Assembly: GCF_000420765.1 (NCBI RefSeq)
Contig: NZ_ATVO01000007.1
Span: 1 to 64,000 of the forward strand
From: Sandarakinorhabdus limnophila DSM 17366
GTDB taxonomy: Bacteria; Pseudomonadota; Alphaproteobacteria; Sphingomonadales; Sphingomonadaceae
Length of the DNA: 64,000 bases
Direction: 5' to 3'
Part shown: positions 40,848 through 49,933 of the stretch, piece by piece
Layout of the letters: each line of letters begins with the position of its first letter
Position numbering within the stretch: position 1 is the first letter of the stretch
Translations under genes and position numbers: made by a program
The notes under the pieces: model-generated
Databases searched by the model: none
What the model was told of the DNA's origin: nothing
Seen by the model: the letters and a program-made list of their open reading frames with translations, nothing else

Positions 40848-42035
40848 ATGACTGAAATGACCGCTCCCGCCGCTCTGGCCGGCATTCGTGTGCTTGATTT
40901 GTCGCGCGTGCTGGCCGGGCCGTGGAGCACGCAGATCCTGGCCGATCTGGGCGCCGACGTAGTGAAGGTGGAAGTGCCCGGCCGCGGCGATGATACCCGC
41001 GCCTGGGGCCCACCCTTCCTGAAAGGCGCGGACGGTGAGGACGAGATCGGCACTTCGGCCTATTATCTCGCTGCCAATCGCAACAAGCGCAGCATCGCAG
41101 TCGATTTTGCCTCGTCCGAAGGCGCCGCGCTGCTGCGCCAACTGGCGACCAAGGCCGATGTTGTCATCGAGAATTTCAAGGTGGGCGGCCTGAAGAAATA
41201 TGGCCTCGATTGGGAAAGCCTGCGGGCGGTGAAGCCCAACCTTGTCTATTGTTCCGTCACCGGTTTCGGGCAGACCGGGCCTTATGCCAGCCGCGGCGGT
41301 TATGATTTCGTGGCGCAGGGCATGGGCGGCTTCATGGCCATCACCGGCGAGGAAGGCGGCCAGCCGTTGCGGGCCGGGGTCGCCATGGCCGATGTCACCA
41401 CCGGGCTTTATGCCACCATCTCCATCCTGGCCGCGCTGCGCCATGCCGAACGCACCGGGGAAGGCCAGCACATCGATATCAGTCTGCTCGACACCCAGAT
41501 CGCCTGCCTGGCCAACCAGGCGATGAACTGGCTGGTGGGCGGCGTCGATCCCGGCCGGCTGGGCAACCGCCACCCCACGGTGGTGCCCTACAAGACCTTC
41601 GATGTGGCTGATGGCACCATCATCATCGCCATCGGCAACGATGGCCAGTTCCGTGCCTTCTGCGCGCTGATGGGCGTGCCGCAACTGGCGCAGGATGCGC
41701 GTTTCGTCACCGCCAGCGCCCGCCTGATCAACCGCGACGCCATCGAGGCCGAAGTGCAGCGGCTGGTGGCGAACGAACCCGGCCTGCCACTGATCGACCG
41801 GCTGGCCGCCGCCGGGGTTCCGGCCGGACCGGTGAACAAGGTGAGCGAGGTGTTTGCCGATCCCTTCATCACCGCGCGCAATGTCGTGCATGATTTCGTG
41901 CGTGCCGATGGCGCCCATATCCCCAGCGTCGCTTTCCCCGGCAAACTCAGCGCCACGCCGGCCACAATGCGCCGCCCGCCACCGCGCGTGGGTGAAGACG
42001 AGCAGAGTATTTTGGCCGATTGGTTGGATGGTTAA
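40848..42035 (+). CDS. Family III CoA transferase, SUGCT-like
   Basis: 395 residues of the CaiB/BaiF type, catalytic D182 (VAMADVTTG). GRGDDTRAWGPPF (45-57), RNKRSIAVDF and RLGNRHPTVVPYKTF closely resemble succinyl-CoA:glutarate/hydroxymethylglutarate CoA transferase (SUGCT) and formyl-CoA-transferase relatives. It likely moves CoA between succinate and a dicarboxylate, feeding the beta-oxidation genes upstream. It follows an orphan terminator by 18 bases and so may have its own regulated leader. Confidence 0.85.
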   Translation: MTEMTAPAALAGIRVLDLSRVLAGPWSTQILADLGADVVKVEVPGRGDDTRAWGPPFLKGADGEDEIGTSAYYLAANRNKRSIAVDFASSEGAALLRQLATKADVVIENFKVGGLKKYGLDWESLRAVKPNLVYCSVTGFGQTGPYASRGGYDFVAQGMGGFMAITGEEGGQPLRAGVAMADVTTGLYATISILAALRHAERTGEGQHIDISLLDTQIACLANQAMNWLVGGVDPGRLGNRHPTVVPYKTFDVADGTIIIAIGNDGQFRAFCALMGVPQLAQDARFVTASARLINRDAIEAEVQRLVANEPGLPLIDRLAAAGVPAGPVNKVSEVFADPFITARNVVHDFVRADGAHIPSVAFPGKLSATPATMRRPPPRVGEDEQSILADWLDG

Positions 42036-42103
42036 CCTGGATTTTACGTAAAACGACGATAATTACACCCGTATTGGATGCATAGTTGCGGGTGGCAAGA
42101 GTG

Positions 42104-42502
42104 ATGGAAGATCGTGATACCGACGTCGGCGGCGTTGTTTGGGTGCGGCGCGCCTTCTTGGTGATGTCGGCATTGTGGTTGGTAGTGCAGGGCCATCTTG
42201 GCAGTTTTCTGGGGCGCTGGGATGAAAGCCATCTCGCCGGCAATATCTGCTGGCTGCTGATCTTCTATTGCCTGGCGCGGACGTTGCTGGATTGGGGCCT
42301 GACCAGCCTTCGCCTGCACCGCCTGTCATCCGATGCCTTGTTTCTGCTCGCCGTGATGCTGGGCTTGGAAGTGGCGTGGCGGGCCATCGCCGGGCCGAGC
42401 GGGATGGCGGAAAGTGCTGGCTTTGCGACCTTCGTGATGCAGCCCTTCTTGGTGGTGATCGGGATGGCCACGCTGCACCGCCGCGCCTTCAACGCCCGCT
42501 GA
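42104..42502 (+). CDS. Small integral membrane protein of unknown function
   Basis: 132 residues with about four membrane helices (VWVRRAFLVMSALWLVVQGH, ICWLLIFYCLARTLLDWGL, ALFLLAVMLGLEVAWRAI, GFATFVMQPFLVVIGMATL). The N-terminal MEDRDTDVGG is acidic. ATG 42104 is chosen; in-frame TTG 42086 and GTG 42101 are alternatives. It is followed at once by the end of the facing crotonase gene. No family recognised. Confidence 0.6.
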   Translation: MEDRDTDVGGVVWVRRAFLVMSALWLVVQGHLGSFLGRWDESHLAGNICWLLIFYCLARTLLDWGLTSLRLHRLSSDALFLLAVMLGLEVAWRAIAGPSGMAESAGFATFVMQPFLVVIGMATLHRRAFNAR

Positions 42503-42503
42503 A

Positions 42504-43304
42504 CTACTGTCCTTTGAACTGCGGCGGACGCTTTTCGAGGAAGGCCGTCATCGCTTCCTTGTTGTCGCTGGTCGTGTGGGCCAGCGCCTGCATGGCGGCG
42601 GAAAGCTGCAGCACGGTTTCCAGACTGGCCTGACGGGCCTCCCACAGCAGCCGCTTGGTCATCCGCACCGCCTGCGGTGGGTTGGCAGCGATGCGGTTTG
42701 CATAAGCGCGGGCCGCATCCAGCAATTCCGCATCCGGCACCACCTTGCTCACCAGCCCGATGCGCAGTGCTTCGGCAGCGTCCACCAAGTCGCCGGTCAG
42801 CGCCATTTCAGCCGCCTTGGCATGGCCCACCACGTGCGGCAGCAGCCAGGCGCCGCCGTCACCGGGGATGATGCCCAATTTCACGAAGCTCTCGGCAAAT
42901 TTCGCGCTCTCGCCGGCGACACGGATGTCGCACATGCAGGCGAGGTCGCAGCCGGCACCGATGGCCGGGCCGTTGACCGCCGCCACGATCGGCACTTCCA
43001 GCGCGGCAAAGGCGCGGGGCAGGCGCTGGATACCGGTGAGATAATTGCGCCGGGTCTTGATCGGCGACGCACTGGCCAGCCCGTCGCCACTCGCCATCTT
43101 CTTCAGGTTGCCGCCCGAGGAGAAGGCACTGCCGGCTCCGGTGAGGATGGCAACGCGCGCATCCGGGTCATTCTCCAGCCGGATGAGCGCCGCCAGGATC
43201 GCATCCACCATGTCGTCATCCGAAACCGGGTTGCGCAGTTCCGGCTGATTGAGGGTCAGCGTGACGATGTGGCCATCGCGTTCGTAAAGGACATGCTCGG
43301 TCAT
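42504..43304 (-). CDS. Crotonase-fold protein with altered active site
   Basis: 266 residues with the enoyl-CoA hydratase fold: oxyanion segments SAFSSGGNLKKM and AIGAGCDLACMCD, then KLGIIPGDGGAWLLP. The two Glu used by hydratases (rat E144 and E164) align with D120 and F140, so it is unlikely to be a standard hydratase; an isomerase or other crotonase-superfamily activity is more likely. Gene pair with the fusion ACAD upstream (9 bases apart), so probably part of the same acyl-CoA pathway. Confidence 0.82.
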   Translation of the reverse strand: MTEHVLYERDGHIVTLTLNQPELRNPVSDDDMVDAILAALIRLENDPDARVAILTGAGSAFSSGGNLKKMASGDGLASASPIKTRRNYLTGIQRLPRAFAALEVPIVAAVNGPAIGAGCDLACMCDIRVAGESAKFAESFVKLGIIPGDGGAWLLPHVVGHAKAAEMALTGDLVDAAEALRIGLVSKVVPDAELLDAARAYANRIAANPPQAVRMTKRLLWEARQASLETVLQLSAAMQALAHTTSDNKEAMTAFLEKRPPQFKGQ

Positions 43305-43313
43305 TTCACTCTC

Positions 43314-45200
43314 CTATCGGACGCCAAGGCCGCGCGCGATGATGCCGCGCAATATTTCGCGGGTGCCGCCGCGCAAACTCACCATCGGCGCGATCTGTAC
43401 GGTGGCGTGCAGCGTGGCCAGCAGCGATCCGGGCGGATCGGGGATCAGCGGCAACAGGCTGCGGGCGATTTCGGGGATGGCCTGTTCGAAGGTCGCGCCA
43501 AGGTCCTTCACCATCGCCGCTTCCAACGCGGGATCTTCGCCGGCTTCCAGCAGGGCCGCCATACCGCGCGCCATCAGCCGCAGCACCATCAGGTGCGCCG
43601 CCAGCCGGCCCAGCGGGGCATGGGCGGCCGCCGCGTCTTCGGGCAGTGCCGCGACCAGTTCCTCGGCCAGCACCAGTGTCGACAGGAAGCGTTCGGGGCC
43701 GGAGCGTTCATAAGCCAGCTCACTCATCACCTGCGCCCAGCCATTGCCCTCGCTGCCGACCAGCGCATCGGTGGGTACGAACACATCATCGAAATGCACT
43801 TCGTTGAAATGATGTTCGCCCATCAGATCGATGATCGGGCGCAGCTTCAGGCCCGGCGAGTCCATCGGCACCAGCAACTGGCTCAGACCTTCATGCCGCT
43901 GGCCTTCGCCCGTGCGGCACAGCAACAGCATGGCGTGCGCCTTGTGGGCATAGGTGGTCCACAATTTCGTGCCGTTCACCCGCCAGCCGCCGTCCACCGG
44001 CCGCGCGCGGGTCGTGAGCGCGGCCAGGTCCGATCCCGCCCCCGGCTCGCTCATGCCAATGCAGGCAAATAGCTCACCGCGCGCGATGGCGGGCAGATAC
44101 GCCGCCTGCTGTTCCGGCGTGCCATATTTCAGCAGCAACGGCCCGGTCTGCCGGTCGGCAATCCAGTGCGCCGCGACGGGCGCTCCGGCGGCCAACAGTT
44201 CCTCGATCACCACCAGTCGGTCGAGCGCGCTGCGCTCATGCCCGCCTACCGCCTTCGGCCATGTCATCGCCAGCCAACCGCGTTCGCCCAGCTTGCGACT
44301 GAAATCCGGGCTGTGGCCGTTCCAGCTGTGGGCGCGGACATCCGGGGGCAGGGCGGCGAGCTCCTCGGCCAGGAAATCCCGCACGTCGCAGCGCAAATCG
44401 GCGCGCGCGGCGGTTTCGGCCACCACCGGAAAGCGGAAACGATCACCGGCCGCGGCCGATTCGGCCGGACCGAGCAGCGGTTCATCCGTCGCCAGCCGCC
44501 ACAGGCTGCCGCGCGCCAGCACGTCAGCCCCCAGCCGTGTGTGCCAATCATGTTCGCTACCGGCCGTATCGCGGCGCTGCCATAGCGCACGGGTGAACAG
44601 GTGCAGCCGGTGTTCCGCCGTCACGCCGATGGCGCCGTGCAACTGGTGCGCCAGCGCCGCGACCACGCCGGCCGCTTCGCTGGCGCGGGCCTTGCCTGCC
44701 GCCACCATCGCCCAGTTTTCACCCGCCAGCCCCAATCCTGCCAGCCCGACCGCTGCACCGGCTGCAGCGGTTTCGGCCGCCATCTGCGCCAGGCTGTGCT
44801 GCACCGCCTGGTTCTTCGACAGCGGCTTGCTGAACTGCTGGCGCGTCTGGGTCCACTCCAGGGTCAGCGCCAGCACGGTTTCGGCGAGGCCGGCGATCTC
44901 GGCGCTGGCCAGCGCCGGCGCCCATAGCTCGGCCGGACACTCTGGCGCCGCGTCGATCATCGCTTCGGCCAGCGGCCATGGCGCGCCGGCCTTGCCGTGC
45001 GCGCGGGCGATAGCCAGCACGGTCGCGGCATCCAGCGCCAATCCCCCCGCCGCCTCACTGGCCAGCGCCAGCGGCAGGCCGGCAGCGGTGATGGCGTCCC
45101 AGCCGTCCGCTCGGCCGCCTGCTCGCGCCGCGCGCAGGCGCGCGTCGGTCGCTTCATGCGCGAGCAGCCGGCTCACTTGATCGATCAGCACTTCATCCAT
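43314..45200 (-). CDS. Fused double acyl-CoA dehydrogenase
   Basis: 628 residues joining two ACAD units. The N-terminal unit (about 1-225) is short and lacks the middle beta domain but keeps C-terminal helices (TLEWTQTRQQFSKPLSKNQ, LAHQLHGAIGVTAEHRLHL). The C-terminal unit (about 255-628) is complete: ACIGMSEPGAGSDLAALTTR, VNGTKLWTTYAHKAH. Its YEGT Glu is replaced (LRGGTREI), while E498 (AYERSG) holds the alternative base position. Such pairs are normally two separate subunits of a heterotetramer in steroid and cyclic-substrate FadE enzymes; here they are one chain. ATG 45200 gives MDEVLIDQVSR. Confidence 0.85.
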   Translation of the reverse strand: MDEVLIDQVSRLLAHEATDARLRAARAGGRADGWDAITAAGLPLALASEAAGGLALDAATVLAIARAHGKAGAPWPLAEAMIDAAPECPAELWAPALASAEIAGLAETVLALTLEWTQTRQQFSKPLSKNQAVQHSLAQMAAETAAAGAAVGLAGLGLAGENWAMVAAGKARASEAAGVVAALAHQLHGAIGVTAEHRLHLFTRALWQRRDTAGSEHDWHTRLGADVLARGSLWRLATDEPLLGPAESAAAGDRFRFPVVAETAARADLRCDVRDFLAEELAALPPDVRAHSWNGHSPDFSRKLGERGWLAMTWPKAVGGHERSALDRLVVIEELLAAGAPVAAHWIADRQTGPLLLKYGTPEQQAAYLPAIARGELFACIGMSEPGAGSDLAALTTRARPVDGGWRVNGTKLWTTYAHKAHAMLLLCRTGEGQRHEGLSQLLVPMDSPGLKLRPIIDLMGEHHFNEVHFDDVFVPTDALVGSEGNGWAQVMSELAYERSGPERFLSTLVLAEELVAALPEDAAAAHAPLGRLAAHLMVLRLMARGMAALLEAGEDPALEAAMVKDLGATFEQAIPEIARSLLPLIPDPPGSLLATLHATVQIAPMVSLRGGTREILRGIIARGLGVR

Positions 45201-45317
45201 GGCAGCAGCTTAGGCGCAGCTTTCGTCTGCGCACAGGCTGGAGTTTCCGCCAGCCATTGCAGCCCGCCATTGCGGCCCCCCATTGCCCCTCTGCGCCGCC
45301 TCGTCCACGATTGCGCC

Positions 45318-46661
45318 ATGCTTTCGGTGCTCGACATGTTTCGCGTGGGCGTTGGCCCTTCCAGTTCGCACACGGTGGGGCCGATGCGCATTGCGCTGCG
45401 TTATGGCCAACGGCTGGCGCGGCGGCGCTGGCCGGAAGGCGCGCGGGTGGTGGTGACGCTGCAAGGCAGTCTCGCCTTCACCGGCCATGGTCACGGCACG
45501 CTGCGCGCGACGGCGCTGGGGCTGCTGGGCCATGCGCCGGAGACGTTCGACGCGCTGCAGGCCGAGCGCGATCTGGCTGCGCTGGAGCGGACGCAGCAGC
45601 TGAGTGGCCTCGCCTTCGATCCTGCCACCGATATAAGCCTCGATTACGACACCCGCGATCTGCTGCACCCCAACGCCATGCGCCTCGCCGTGCTGGCCGG
45701 CGATGCAGTGCTGGCCGAAGAGGAGTGGTTCTCCACCGGTGGCGGCTTCATCGCCAGCCGGCGCCAGCTGGAGCAGGCCGCCCCGGCCGATCGGGTGGCG
45801 ACTGGTCGGGACGTGCCGCACCCCTTTGCCAGCGCCGCCGAGCTGCTGGCCATTGCCGAAGCGACCGGCCAGAGCCTCGAAATCATCGTGCTGGCCAATG
45901 AAGACGCCATCCGCCCGCGCGCCGAGACACTGGCCGGGCTGGATCATGTTGCCGCCATGATGCTGGCTTGCATCGATCGCGGGCTGACGACCGAAGGCAT
46001 ATTGCCCGGTGGCCTGAAAGTGGAACGCCGCGCGCCATCGCTGTGGCAGCAGTTGCAGCAGGGCCGCAGCGCCAACGAGCCGGAGCGGCTGTTTGATTGG
46101 CTCAACGTCTATGCCATGGCGGTGAACGAGGAAAATGCCGCCGGCGGCCAGGTGGTGACCGCGCCGACCAACGGCGCGGCCGGCATCCTGCCCGCCGTGA
46201 TGAAGCATTATTGCGAAGGGGCGGAACAACGCCGCCGCTTCCTCGCCACTGCCGGCGCCATTGGCCTGCTCTACAAGCAGCGCGCGTCGATCTCCGGGGC
46301 GGAAATGGGCTGCCAGGGCGAAGTGGGTGTCGCCTGCTCGATGGCGGCGGCGGGGCTGGCCGCCGTTTGGAACGCCTCGCCCACACAAGTCGCCAATGCG
46401 GCCGAGATCGGCATGGAGCATAATCTGGGCCTCACCTGCGATCCCGTTGGCGGGCTGGTGCAAATCCCCTGCATCGAACGCAACGCCATCGGCGCCGTGA
46501 AGGCCGCCAACGCCGCGCGGCTGGCCCTGCACCGGCCCGGCCTGAGCCGTGTCAGCCTTGATCAGGTGATCGAGACGATGCGCCAGACCGGCATCGACAT
46601 GAGCCACAAGTACAAGGAAACCAGCCAGGGTGGGCTGGCCGTGAACGTGGTGGAGTGCTGA
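45318..46661 (+). CDS. sdaA: L-serine ammonia-lyase (iron-sulfur L-serine dehydratase)
   Basis: 447 residues, single-chain type. It deaminates L-serine to pyruvate and ammonia. Cysteines C332, C374 and C385 have the same spacing as the cluster ligands C343, C385 and C396 of the Legionella enzyme, and the C-terminal residue C447 falls exactly at C458, the tail-in-mouth cysteine. N-terminal [20 protein letters not shown] is the conserved opening. ATG 45318 is chosen on this motif. The next gene starts two bases after its stop. Confidence 0.94.
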   Translation: MLSVLDMFRVGVGPSSSHTVGPMRIALRYGQRLARRRWPEGARVVVTLQGSLAFTGHGHGTLRATALGLLGHAPETFDALQAERDLAALERTQQLSGLAFDPATDISLDYDTRDLLHPNAMRLAVLAGDAVLAEEEWFSTGGGFIASRRQLEQAAPADRVATGRDVPHPFASAAELLAIAEATGQSLEIIVLANEDAIRPRAETLAGLDHVAAMMLACIDRGLTTEGILPGGLKVERRAPSLWQQLQQGRSANEPERLFDWLNVYAMAVNEENAAGGQVVTAPTNGAAGILPAVMKHYCEGAEQRRRFLATAGAIGLLYKQRASISGAEMGCQGEVGVACSMAAAGLAAVWNASPTQVANAAEIGMEHNLGLTCDPVGGLVQIPCIERNAIGAVKAANAARLALHRPGLSRVSLDQVIETMRQTGIDMSHKYKETSQGGLAVNVVEC

Positions 46662-46662
46662 A

Positions 46663-47448
46663 ATGGACGTGACCCTTTCCGTGAGCGACACGATCGCCAC
46701 CATTACCCTCAACCGCCCGGAAAAGCGCAATGCGCTGAGCCAGGCGATGCTGGCGGAACTGGAGCGGCTGGCGGACAGTTTGCGTGGGAGCGGCGATGTG
46801 CGTGCGGTGGTGCTGCGCGGGGAGGGGACGGATTTCTCCGTGGGGGCCGATATTGGCGAGATGGAAGGCCGGCTGGCGGCGCCCGCGCCATTGGCTGAAG
46901 CCCGCCGCGCTGCGCAGCTTGGCGCGCGGGTGATGCGGGCGGTGCAGGGCATTGATCAGCCAACTATTGTGGCGCTGAAAGGCGTGGCCACCGGCGGCGC
47001 CACCTGCATCGCCACGGCCTGCGATTTCCGGGTGGCGGCGGCGGGTTCGCGGGCAGGCTATGGCGAGGTGAAGATCGGCATCAACCTGATGTGGAACGCG
47101 TTGGGGCCGCTGATCGAACTGGTCGGGCCGGCCCGCGCCAAGCGCATGGTGATGACCGGTGCGCTGTTCGATGCCGAAACGCTCGAGCGATGGGGCCTGA
47201 TCGATGAAATCGTGCCGGCCGGCACCGAGGAAGCGCGGGCGCTGGCCCTGGCTTCCGACTATGCCGCGCTGCCGCCGATGGCCGTGCAGATGATCAAGCG
47301 CAGCATCAACGCCGTTTCGGGCGCGCTCCATGCCGCCGTGCTGCACGCCGATGCCGATCAATGGCTGCTGGCGACGCAAGGCGCGGATTTTGCCGAGGCG
47401 TTGGCCGCCTTCCGCGAGAAACGCCCCGGACGATTCAGCGGAAACTGA
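46663..47448 (+). CDS. Enoyl-CoA hydratase/isomerase family protein
   Basis: 261 residues, crotonase fold: TDFSVGADIGEM and VATGGATCIATACDFR form the oxyanion hole, YGEVKIGINLMWNALGP follows. E135 matches the second catalytic Glu (rat E164), while the first is Cys (C115), so an isomerase or modified hydratase is possible. C-terminal FREKRPGRFSGN is typical. It starts two bases after sdaA, an unexpected partner for a CoA enzyme. Confidence 0.85.
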   Translation: MDVTLSVSDTIATITLNRPEKRNALSQAMLAELERLADSLRGSGDVRAVVLRGEGTDFSVGADIGEMEGRLAAPAPLAEARRAAQLGARVMRAVQGIDQPTIVALKGVATGGATCIATACDFRVAAAGSRAGYGEVKIGINLMWNALGPLIELVGPARAKRMVMTGALFDAETLERWGLIDEIVPAGTEEARALALASDYAALPPMAVQMIKRSINAVSGALHAAVLHADADQWLLATQGADFAEALAAFREKRPGRFSGN

Positions 47449-47511
47449 CGCTCAAGGTAATTGCCACGCCTCCCTCGCCGCCCGATGATGAGCCATCACG
47501 GGGAGAATTTC

Positions 47512-47835
47512 ATGCTCATCATCCGCCTGCTCTGCATCGTCATCTTTGCCAGCCTGACCATCTACACCGCGCCGGTGCTGATGGCGGAACCGAACCTGTT
47601 TCCCGCCTTCTTCGGTGCCATTTCCGGCGGCGGCTGGCAGGGGCAGTTCAACCTGGATTTCATGTTCATGCTCACCCTGTCCGGCCTCTATATCGGCTGG
47701 CGGCACCGTGGCACGCCGGCCGGGCTGGCGCTGGCCGTTGTTGCCTTTCTGGGCGGAGCGATGTTCCTTTCGGTCTATCTGTTCGTGCAGAGTTTCCGCT
47801 GCAACGGCGACGTGCGCAAACTGCTGGTGGGTTGA
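47512..47835 (+). CDS. Small membrane protein of unknown function
   Basis: 107 residues with three membrane helices: MLIIRLLCIVIFASLTIYTA, FMFMLTLSGLYIGWRHRG and ALAVVAFLGGAMFLSVYLFV. ATG 47512 is preceded by GGGGAGAA. The NLDF...LYIGWRHR pattern recalls DUF2834-like proteins, but this is weak. It precedes the GH36 gene by 30 bases. Confidence 0.65.
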   Translation: MLIIRLLCIVIFASLTIYTAPVLMAEPNLFPAFFGAISGGGWQGQFNLDFMFMLTLSGLYIGWRHRGTPAGLALAVVAFLGGAMFLSVYLFVQSFRCNGDVRKLLVG

Positions 47836-47865
47836 CGGAATCGCCCGCGCCGCCAATCTGGCGCG

Positions 47866-49929
47866 GTGACGATATTTGCGCTCCACAGCCCCGAAGCCAG
47901 CCTGGTCCTTGAACAGTCAGGCGATGCGCTGTTGTGGCGTCACCTGGGTTTGCCGGTCGAGACCACCGGCCTGCCGCCACTCGCCAGCACGAGCGGCGCG
48001 GCGACCTTCAGCCTGGATGAAGATGTGCCCTTTGCCACCGCGCCCGGCCTGGGCTGGTTCGGGCCGCTGGCGGTGTCGGTCGCCGGCCGGGTGCTGCGCT
48101 GGGCAGTGAAGGACGTCGCGGCGGACGCGGACTCGCTGCGTTGCACCCTAACCGATCCGGATAGCGGCCTGCTGCTCGAACAGACTGTCTGCTTGGCTCC
48201 CGGCGGCGGCTTCGCGATCAGCGCGACACTGGGCAACGATGGCCCGGTGCCGCTCACGGTCGCTCATCTGGCCAGTGCGCTGCTGCCGCTGCCCGCTGGG
48301 CTCGACCGCATTCTCAGTTGGCGCGGCCGCCATGCCGCCGAGTTCGTGGAGTGCGTGGAACCGTTGCCCGCCCACCAGTGGCGGCGGGAGGGCCGGCGCG
48401 GCTTGCCCGGCCATGGCGGGCCGCCCGGCCTGTATCTGCTGGGTCAGGGAGCCGGTTGGGATCAGGGCCTCGTGCTGGCGGCGCAACTGGCCTGGTCAGG
48501 TGATGCCGCGTTGGCGGTGGAGCGCGACGATGAAGGCCGGCATTTCCTATCGGCGGGCATGGCAGATGGCTTTATCCTGCAACCCGGAGAATGTTTCGAA
48601 GCCCCGCGGCTGCTGCTGGCAATGAGCGCCAAGGGCCGCAACGGCGCAATGCAGCAGATGCATGGGCTGGTGCGGGCGCGGCCGGACTGGCCGGGCAAAG
48701 AGATGCGCCCGCGCCCGGTGCACTTGAACAGCTGGGAAGCCTGCTATTTCCGCCATGACGAATCCCGCATTCTTGATCTCGCCCGCGCTGCCGCCGCCAT
48801 CGGGGCGGAGCGCTTCATCCTCGATGACGGCTGGTTCCTCGGCCGCAACCATGACCGTGCCGGGCTGGGCGATTGGGTGGCCGATCCGGCGAAATATCCC
48901 GACGGGTTGAAGCCGCTGGCACAGGGCGTCAACGCGCTGGGGCTGGAGTTCGGCCTGTGGGTCGAACCGGAAATGGTCAATCCTGACAGTGATTTGTACC
49001 GCACCCACCCCGATTGGGCGCTGCATGTGCCGGGTGCGCCGCAGCCCACTGCGCGCAATCAGCTGGTGCTGAACCTGTCACTGCCAGAGGTGGAGGATTA
49101 TCTCTTCGCCGCGCTCGACACACTGCTCAGCGACGTGCCGATCGCCTACCTGAAATGGGATCACAACCGCGATCTGGCGCCCGCCGGCGGGCTGGGCCAG
49201 GTGCAGGGCCTCTATCGCCTGCTCGCCCGCCTGCGCGCGGCGCACCCGGATGTGGAAATCGAAAGCTGTGCCGGCGGCGGCGGCCGCATCGATGCCGGCA
49301 TTGCTGCCTTCACCCACCGCTTCTGGACCAGCGACAATCTTGATGCCGTCTCCCGCGCCACCATCCAGCGCGGGTTCCAGGCGTTCTTCCCGCCCGAATT
49401 GATGGGCGCCCACGTGGGCGCCAGCCCGGCCCATGCCACCGGCCGCCGCCAGACGTTGGGTTTCCGCGCCGGCGTGGCGCTGCCCGGCCATTTCGGGGTT
49501 GAGCTGGACCCTGACAAGCTGCCCGAAACCGAGCGCGCCGAACTGGCCGGCTGGATCGCTTTCCACAAAAAGTGGCGACAGTTGCTGCATTTGCAGACGT
49601 TGTTGATGGGCGAGGGGCCGGACGGATTGCTGTGGCAGGCCAGCGGCGATGGTAATGAGTGGGTGCTGTTCGTCACCCGTATCGCGCCGCCGCAGGATCG
49701 CCGGCCGCAGCCACTGACGCTGCCGTTCCTGGCCGGTGCTGGGCCTGTCCACGCCCGCCTACTGGCCCGTGCCGGCACGCTGCCGCACAAGGGTTTTGGC
49801 GAACCGGAATTGCTGGCCGCGCTCTCAGGCGATGGCGTCACTTTCCCGGCCAATTGGCTGGCTCACGCCGGCCTGCCGCTGCCGCCGCTGCTGGCGGAAA
49901 GCGTGGCGGTCTTCCACTTGAAAGCCTGA
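47866..49929 (+). CDS. Alpha-galactosidase, glycoside hydrolase family 36
   Basis: 687 residues, no signal peptide, so cytoplasmic. Residues about 1-270 are the N-terminal beta-sandwich; the TIM barrel follows with FILDDGWF (318-324), YLKWDHNRD with nucleophile D432, ESCAGGGGR, and the acid/base D490 in TSDNLDA. It should release alpha-galactose from oligosaccharides. GTG start at 47866 (ACG ATA TTT next) with weak ribosome site. No transporter or other sugar gene is adjacent, so it stands alone among CoA genes. Confidence 0.93.
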   Translation: MTIFALHSPEASLVLEQSGDALLWRHLGLPVETTGLPPLASTSGAATFSLDEDVPFATAPGLGWFGPLAVSVAGRVLRWAVKDVAADADSLRCTLTDPDSGLLLEQTVCLAPGGGFAISATLGNDGPVPLTVAHLASALLPLPAGLDRILSWRGRHAAEFVECVEPLPAHQWRREGRRGLPGHGGPPGLYLLGQGAGWDQGLVLAAQLAWSGDAALAVERDDEGRHFLSAGMADGFILQPGECFEAPRLLLAMSAKGRNGAMQQMHGLVRARPDWPGKEMRPRPVHLNSWEACYFRHDESRILDLARAAAAIGAERFILDDGWFLGRNHDRAGLGDWVADPAKYPDGLKPLAQGVNALGLEFGLWVEPEMVNPDSDLYRTHPDWALHVPGAPQPTARNQLVLNLSLPEVEDYLFAALDTLLSDVPIAYLKWDHNRDLAPAGGLGQVQGLYRLLARLRAAHPDVEIESCAGGGGRIDAGIAAFTHRFWTSDNLDAVSRATIQRGFQAFFPPELMGAHVGASPAHATGRRQTLGFRAGVALPGHFGVELDPDKLPETERAELAGWIAFHKKWRQLLHLQTLLMGEGPDGLLWQASGDGNEWVLFVTRIAPPQDRRPQPLTLPFLAGAGPVHARLLARAGTLPHKGFGEPELLAALSGDGVTFPANWLAHAGLPLPPLLAESVAVFHLKA

Positions 49930-49933
49930 TTGT

